Origin: CAMYMQ01 sp963730305
Lineage (GTDB): Bacteria; Pseudomonadota; Alphaproteobacteria; Bin65
Direction: 5' to 3'
DNA length: 64,000 bases
Assembly (NCBI GenBank): GCA_963730305.1
Contig: CAVSRB010000002.1
Span: 1-64,000, forward strand
Position 1 is the first letter of the stretch. Every line of letters begins with the position of its first letter. A program made the translations under genes and the position numbers. Positions 60,394-64,000 of the stretch are shown one piece after another. The notes below the pieces were generated by a model. It saw only the letters and a program-made list of their open reading frames with translations, did no database searches and had not been told where the DNA came from.

Positions 60394-60867
60394 ATGTCTC
60401 GCCTGTCTCTCTTCAACAGCCCATTCCTGTTGGGCTTCGACCAGTTCGAGCGCGCGCTGGATCGCGTCTCGAAGGCGTCCAACGACGGCTATCCGCCGTA
60501 CAACATCGAGCAGACCTCGGACGATGCGCTGCGCATCAGCCTCGCCGTGGCCGGCTTCACGATGGACGACCTGAGCATCACGGTCGAAGGCAACCAGCTG
60601 ATCATTCGCGGCAAGCAGACCGACGACAAGGACAAGGTCTACCTCCACCGCGGCATCGCCGCGCGCCAGTTCCAGCGCAGCTTCGTGCTCGCGGAAGGCA
60701 TCGAGGTGACCGGCGCCTGGCTCGACAGCGGCCTGCTCAACATCGACCTGGAGCGGCCGACGGTCGAGGACCGGGTCCGCACGGTCGAGATCCGCGATGG
60801 CCTGACCTCCGGCAAGCGCCGGAAGGCCGAAACGATCGACGTGACCACCGAGAAGGTGGCTGAGTGA
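60394..60867 (+). CDS. Small heat-shock protein Hsp20, 157 aa
   Basis: ATP-independent holdase chaperone. ATG 60394 (MSRLSLFNSPFLLGFDQFER) is 11 nt past GGAGG; the longer frame from 60202 would be untranslated leader. The N-terminal arm F-D-Q-F-E-R-A-L-D-R is IbpA-like. Alpha-crystallin domain: 'YPPYNIEQTSDDALRISLAVAGFTMDDLSITVEGNQLIIRGKQ' and 'VYLHRGIAARQFQRSFVLAEGIEVTGAWLDSGLLNIDLERP'. The A-x-x-x-G-x-L motif appears as 'AWLDSGLLNIDL'. Heat-shock promoter and leader hairpins point to heat induction at two levels. DUF1150 follows 35 nt later. Confidence 0.95.
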   Translation: MSRLSLFNSPFLLGFDQFERALDRVSKASNDGYPPYNIEQTSDDALRISLAVAGFTMDDLSITVEGNQLIIRGKQTDDKDKVYLHRGIAARQFQRSFVLAEGIEVTGAWLDSGLLNIDLERPTVEDRVRTVEIRDGLTSGKRRKAETIDVTTEKVAE

Positions 60868-60902
60868 CGCTGGGGAGCGTTGGTGCAGAAAGGAATCGAA
60901 CG

Positions 60903-61118
60903 ATGAATGCTGAACAGAAAACCAGAGTGATCAGCACGGACGATTTCGCCGCCTTCCTGTCCGGCGACGTCGCCTATGTGAAGCGCGTGGAAAAGGACGG
61001 CATGACCGGCTACGCCGTGCATGCGGCCGACGGCGAGCTGTTGACCATCCTTGCCGACCGCGACGTGGCCTTCGCCACCGTCCGCCAGAACGGCCTGGAG
61101 CCGCTCAGCGTCCACTAG
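60903..61118 (+). CDS. DUF1150-family protein, 71 aa
   Basis: Short soluble protein found next to Hsp20 genes in alphaproteobacteria. ATG 60903 gives MNAEQKTRVISTDDFAAFLS, then 'GDVAYVKRVEKDGMTGYAVHAADGELLTILADRDVAFATVRQNGLEPLSVH'. This is the typical single-domain layout: L-G/S-x-x-x-V-A-Y-V-K, A-D-G and A-x-x-x-x-x-Q-N-x-L-E-P-x-S-V-H. Function unknown; co-transcription with hsp20 suggests a stress role. A bidirectional terminator follows. Confidence 0.93.
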   Translation: MNAEQKTRVISTDDFAAFLSGDVAYVKRVEKDGMTGYAVHAADGELLTILADRDVAFATVRQNGLEPLSVH

Positions 61119-61148
61119 GGTCGCGAACCCTCCCATTCGAACGCCTCA

Positions 61149-61186
61149 AACGCCGACGGCGCCGCTGATGCGGCGCCGTTCGGTGT
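61149..61186. terminator. Strong bidirectional hairpin between DUF1150 and ptsN
   Basis: ACGGCGCCGC (61156-61165) and GCGGCGCCGT (61170-61179) pair perfectly around TGAT; the flanks AACGCCG and CGGTGTT extend the stem with one G-T pair. It separates converging genes and could end both transcripts; T-runs are weak. Confidence 0.7.
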
Positions 61187-61208
61187 TCCTGTGGCCCGTA
61201 GCAGGGCG

Positions 61209-61673
61209 TCAGGCGGCCTTGCTGGCGGTCGAGTCGGTCAGCAGCGCGTAGAGCGCGTCGCGGCTGTCGGAGCCGCGCAGCTTCTTGCAGGTCGTGGGAT
61301 CGCGCAGCAGCCGCGAGACCCGGGCGAGCGCCTTCAGGTGATCGGCGCCGGCGTCCTCGGGCGCCAGCAGCAGGAAGATCAGGTCGACGGGCTGGTCGTC
61401 GATCAATTCGAAATCGATCGGCTCGTCGAGCCGGGCGAACACGCCGTGCACCCGGTCGATCTGCGGCAGCCGGCCGTGCGGGATGGCGATGCCCTCGCCG
61501 ACGCCGGTCGTGCCGAGCCGTTCGCGCTCGAGCAGCGTGTCGAAGATGATTCGCTCTTCGACGCCGGTCACTTCGGCGGCTTTCTTCGCCAGGTCCTGAA
61601 GCGCCTGTTTCTTGCACGTGGACCGCAGGTGCGGGATTACGCGATCGGGCGTCAGGAGGTCGACAATATCCAT
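61209..61673 (-). CDS. ptsN: PTS IIA-like nitrogen regulatory protein PtsN, 154 aa
   Basis: Phosphoacceptor of the nitrogen phosphotransferase branch (EIIA-Ntr), which regulates rather than transports. MDIVDLLTPDRVIPHLRSTC is the usual start. The phosphorylated His lies in 'GVGEGIAIPHGRLPQIDRVHGVFARLDEPIDF', and 'LIDDQPVDLIFLLLAPEDAGADHLKALARVSRLLRDP' completes the domain. C-terminal variable tail. It ends the rpoN-hpf-ptsN series, 35 nt after hpf. Position beside rpoN is widely conserved in proteobacteria. Confidence 0.95.
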   Translation of the reverse strand: MDIVDLLTPDRVIPHLRSTCKKQALQDLAKKAAEVTGVEERIIFDTLLERERLGTTGVGEGIAIPHGRLPQIDRVHGVFARLDEPIDFELIDDQPVDLIFLLLAPEDAGADHLKALARVSRLLRDPTTCKKLRGSDSRDALYALLTDSTASKAA

Positions 61674-61708
61674 GTTGGCACCGGTTCGGTGGCGTTTCGG
61701 AACGTGAA

Positions 61709-62302
61709 CTACCGGGTGCGCTCGCGCGTGCCGCGCGGGTCGACCCAGCCGATGTTGCCGTCGGGACGGCGGTAAACCATGTTCAGGCCGCCGTGGGCGG
61801 CGTTTCGGAACATCATTGCGGGCGCGTCGGCGAGATCCATTCGCATGACCGCCTCTCCGACGGTCAGGCTGGTGATATCGGTGGTCATCTCGGCAACGAC
61901 GACGGGCTCCCCTGTGTGGGCGTTCTCGCCGCCCTCGCCCGCTTCCTCTTCACGAGCAAGGATATATTGCTGCGCCTCCAGCGCTTCAACCTCTCGCGCC
62001 TCGGCGTGGCGATGGTCGCGCAGCCGGCGCTTGTAGCGCCGCAGCCGCTTGGCGATGTGCTCAGCGGCGCTGTTGAAGGCGGCATAGGGCTCGTCCGCCC
62101 CGGCGCTGCCCTGGATCAGGATGCCGCGGCCGACGCGCACCGAGATGTCGGATTCGTAGAACGCGTTCGCCTTCTCGAAGGTGACCGTCGCGTCCATCGC
62201 ATTGTCGAAATATTTCGACACGATTGCGGCCAGTCCGTCTTCGACGTGCTGTCGCAGCGCCTGGCCGACATCGAGATGCCGGCCGGTGACCGTGACCTTC
62301 AT
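61709..62302 (-). CDS. hpf: Ribosome hibernation promoting factor HPF, long form, 197 aa
   Basis: Binds 30S subunits and promotes 100S ribosome dimers in stationary phase. N-domain: MKVTVTGRHLDVGQALRQHV, 'VSKYFDNAMDATVTFEKANAFYESDISVRVGRGILIQGSAGADEPYAAFNSAAEHIAKRLRRYKRRLRDH', the usual long-HPF/YfiA beta-alpha-beta fold. The C-terminal dimerisation domain of long HPF is 'DITSLTVGEAVMRMDLADAPAMMFRNAAHGGLNMVYRRPDGNIGWVDP'. The linker is Glu-rich. Part of the rpoN operon, 131 nt downstream of rpoN. Confidence 0.95.
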   Translation of the reverse strand: MKVTVTGRHLDVGQALRQHVEDGLAAIVSKYFDNAMDATVTFEKANAFYESDISVRVGRGILIQGSAGADEPYAAFNSAAEHIAKRLRRYKRRLRDHRHAEAREVEALEAQQYILAREEEAGEGGENAHTGEPVVVAEMTTDITSLTVGEAVMRMDLADAPAMMFRNAAHGGLNMVYRRPDGNIGWVDPRGTRERTR

Positions 62303-62433
62303 GCAGTGTAATTCCCGTCTTTCGGACGATCAACTCGATCCCGCTTCACGATCCGGTCCCCGTGGTGTCTGTCCGGCAGCGGGCACTTGAGTGGGCGCGG
62401 ACGATAGTGAGGGGTCAGACCGGAGTCAAGGCG

Positions 62434-63906
62434 TCAACCGGGGTCCCCGGCAGAGCGCAGCCGGCGCCATCGCCGGCGCTGCGCCGATGCCGCAATTCCC
62501 AAGGTTTCCCGGTACTTTGCGACCGTCCGCCGGGCCAGCGCAAAGCCCTCGTCGTGGAGCTGCCGGGCCAGCGCCGCGTCCGACAGCGGCGTGTCTTCGG
62601 CGCGGATCAGGTCGCGGATACGGCGCCGTACGCGGCGGGCCGAATGGGGCGGTCCGCCGGTGGAATCGGGGATTGCGGCGGAGAAGAACCAGTCGAGCTC
62701 GAAGGTGCCCTGGGGCGACGCCAGATACTTGCCCGTGACCGCGCGGCTGACCGTGCTCTCGTGCACCTCGGCCGCTTCGGCGACCTCGCGCCGGGTCAGC
62801 GGGTGCAGGCCGTTGACGCCCGATTCGAAGAAGTCGGCCTGGCGCGAGACGATCGCGGCGCCGATCTTGAGGATCGCGGCGGCGCGGAAGTCGAGCGTGC
62901 GCAGTAGCCAGCGCGCCTCGCGCATCCGCTCCGACAGGTAGCTGCGCTCCTCCGACTTGCGGGTGGCGCTGCGCAGCGCGCTGTACTGGCCCTCGTCGAT
63001 GCCGACCCGCGGCTGCAGCTCGGGATTGATCTCCAGCAGCCAGTCGCCGATGCGCACCGCGCGGCTGGCGTCGAGCGGCGTGCCCTTGCGGTAGCGCGAC
63101 ATGAGCAGGTCGGGGATCACCGTCGTCGCGGTCGCGCCGCCGGCCGACAGGCCGGGGCGGGGGTCGAGCGTCCGGATCTCCGCGATCATCGCCACCACCG
63201 CGGCATCGTCGACCCCGGCCAGCCGGGCCAGCCGGTCGACGCGGCCGGCGGCGACCAGCTCGAGGTTGTCGAGCAGCGCCTGCATCGGCGCGTCGAGGGC
63301 GCCGCGCGCCTCGAGCTGCAGCGCCAGGCATTCGGCCAGGGTGCGGGCGAACAGGCCGGTGCCGAAGATCGACTGCAGCCGGGCCAGCACCGCCTCGACG
63401 GTCGCTGCCGAGGCGTCGCAGGCGGCGGCGACCTCCTCGACGCTGCCGGCGAGGTAGCCCGCCTCGTCGAGCAGCCCGGCGAGCATCTGGGCGACGGCGC
63501 GCTCGGTCTCGGTGGCGAAGCCGAAGGCGATCTCCTCGTTGAGGGTGGCGTCGAGGGTGTCGCCGGCCGGTTCGGCCATGCCGCCGTCGCCCCCGCCGTC
63601 GCCCCCGCCGTCGGGCCGCTGCCCGCTGCGCCGGCCGCCGAGCGCGGCGGCGAGCTGGTTGTAGGGGCGGAAGCCCAGGTCGCTGCGCGGCTGCGGGCGG
63701 GGCGGCGGCTCGGGCGCCGCCGGCGGCGCCTCGACCTCCTCGGGCTGGAGCAGCGGGTTGCTCTCGATCGCCTCCTTGACCGCCTCGCCGAGCTCGTCGG
63801 CCGAGAGCTGCAGGAGCCGCAGCGACTGCTGCAGCGCCGGGGTCATGGTCAGGGTCTGGCGCTGGACCTGGCGAAGGCGGAGCGACGGGCCGGGCGCGGG
63901 GGGCAT
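62434..63906 (-). CDS. rpoN: RNA polymerase sigma-54 factor RpoN, 490 aa
   Basis: Alternative sigma factor for nitrogen-related and other activator-dependent promoters. Region I: 'LRLRQVQRQTLTMTPALQQSLRLLQLSADELGEAVKEAIESNPLLQPEE' with the Gln-rich, Leu-heptad activation segment. Region II is acidic/Pro-Ala-rich. Core-binding and helix-turn-helix parts: 'LHPLTRREVAEAAEVHESTVSRAVTGKYLASPQGTFELDWFFSA'. The RpoN box that reads the -24 element is 'ARRTVAKYRETLGI'. The last 15 residues are basic. Standard size, no frameshift. It follows lptB on the same strand, the common alphaproteobacterial order. Confidence 0.97.
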   Translation of the reverse strand: MPPAPGPSLRLRQVQRQTLTMTPALQQSLRLLQLSADELGEAVKEAIESNPLLQPEEVEAPPAAPEPPPRPQPRSDLGFRPYNQLAAALGGRRSGQRPDGGGDGGGDGGMAEPAGDTLDATLNEEIAFGFATETERAVAQMLAGLLDEAGYLAGSVEEVAAACDASAATVEAVLARLQSIFGTGLFARTLAECLALQLEARGALDAPMQALLDNLELVAAGRVDRLARLAGVDDAAVVAMIAEIRTLDPRPGLSAGGATATTVIPDLLMSRYRKGTPLDASRAVRIGDWLLEINPELQPRVGIDEGQYSALRSATRKSEERSYLSERMREARWLLRTLDFRAAAILKIGAAIVSRQADFFESGVNGLHPLTRREVAEAAEVHESTVSRAVTGKYLASPQGTFELDWFFSAAIPDSTGGPPHSARRVRRRIRDLIRAEDTPLSDAALARQLHDEGFALARRTVAKYRETLGIAASAQRRRWRRLRSAGDPG

Positions 63907-63919
63907 GCCGGTCTCGGCG

Positions 63920-64000
63920 CTACAGGCTGAACTTGTCGCCCAGGTAGACGCGCCGCACGTCCTCGTGGGCGACGATGTCGGAGGGCGAGCCCTCCATCAG
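63920..64000 (-). CDS. lptB: LPS export ABC transporter ATP-binding protein LptB, C-terminus only
   Basis: Only the last 26 codons lie in the window, cut by its right edge. They read LMEGSPSDIVAHEDVRRVYL followed by G-D-K-F-S-L and stop (63920-63922), matching the end of LptB (typically '...YLGxxFxL'). LptB drives LPS transport from the inner membrane. It is immediately upstream of rpoN, as is usual in alphaproteobacteria. Confidence 0.85.
   Translation of the reverse strand: MMEGSPSDIVAHEDVRRVYLGDKFSL

Noticed and set aside
1..64000. CRISPR arrays or rRNA genes
   Set aside because: No regularly spaced repeat array with unique spacers and no rRNA-like sequence was seen. The only repeats are those listed.

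Overview
The window reads as a high-GC alphaproteobacterial chromosome, probably Rhodospirillales-like. The best evidence is the right end: lptB-rpoN-hpf-ptsN on the minus strand, facing a small-heat-shock-protein gene followed by a DUF1150 gene, which is a typical alphaproteobacterial arrangement. Base composition is visibly lower in GC and more mixed over about the first 21 kb and very GC-rich from about 35 kb onward, suggesting an acquired left part and a more resident right part.

Layout. (1) 1-24 is the 3' end of a tRNA gene including CCA. (2) 25-14.8 kb is an accessory region, probably a tRNA-associated island. It carries an AlpA-like DNA-binding protein, a Xre/RES toxin-antitoxin pair with a palindromic operator, and a two-operon module (PcfJ-like protein, WYL regulator, two unknown proteins) whose two promoters carry nearly the same 19-bp palindrome. 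It also has several small unknown genes, an SRAP (YedK/HMCES) protein, an NTF2-like protein divergent from a TetR regulator, and some broken genes. (3) 14.8-18.5 kb is a heavily frameshifted cluster (TRAP binding protein, PhyH-type dioxygenase, AhpD-like protein, TetR) bracketed by two copies of a roughly 150-bp repeat. (4) 18.5-21.7 kb holds two IS6-like elements and a third IS end fragment; an M29/NicX-like enzyme gene lies between inverted IS ends. (5) 21.9-33.7 kb is a catabolic block: a complete branched-chain-amino-acid-type ABC transporter, two alpha/beta hydrolases, a luciferase-like flavin oxidoreductase and two tandem TPP-dependent E1 alpha/beta pairs without E2 or E3. (6) 33.8-34.8 kb is a scar with an isochorismatase remnant and TTCCCTG repeats. 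(7) 35.6-48.1 kb is an ectoine/hydroxyectoine uptake and degradation cluster: GntR regulator, ectoine hydrolase, EutB, M20 deacetylase, EhuBCDA, EutC, Lrp/AsnC regulator DoeX, semialdehyde dehydrogenase DoeC and aminotransferase DoeD. (8) 48.1-59.8 kb is a mixed metabolic region (nitrilase family, TetR, FkbM methyltransferase, gentisate-dioxygenase-like cupin, MaoC, DUF192, D-glutamate-cyclase-like protein with an acidic tail, RidA, flavin oxidoreductase, IclR, GST). (9) 59.8-64 kb holds a small acidic ORF, hsp20 with a sigma-32-like promoter and a ROSE-like RNA thermometer, DUF1150, and ptsN-hpf-rpoN-lptB.

Many otherwise well-conserved genes are split by single-base frameshifts (about 5950, 11780, 12280, 14972-18323, 19975, 37926, 38235, 48765, 52665, 53386). 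Part of this may be sequencing or consensus error rather than biology, and broken genes are annotated across the break with that caveat.

The strongest leads for new biology are the PcfJ/WYL two-operon module at 4.0-7.7 kb, the tandem E1 pairs at 28.8-32.8 kb, the enzyme gene framed by inverted IS6 ends, and the candidate heat-sensing leader of hsp20.
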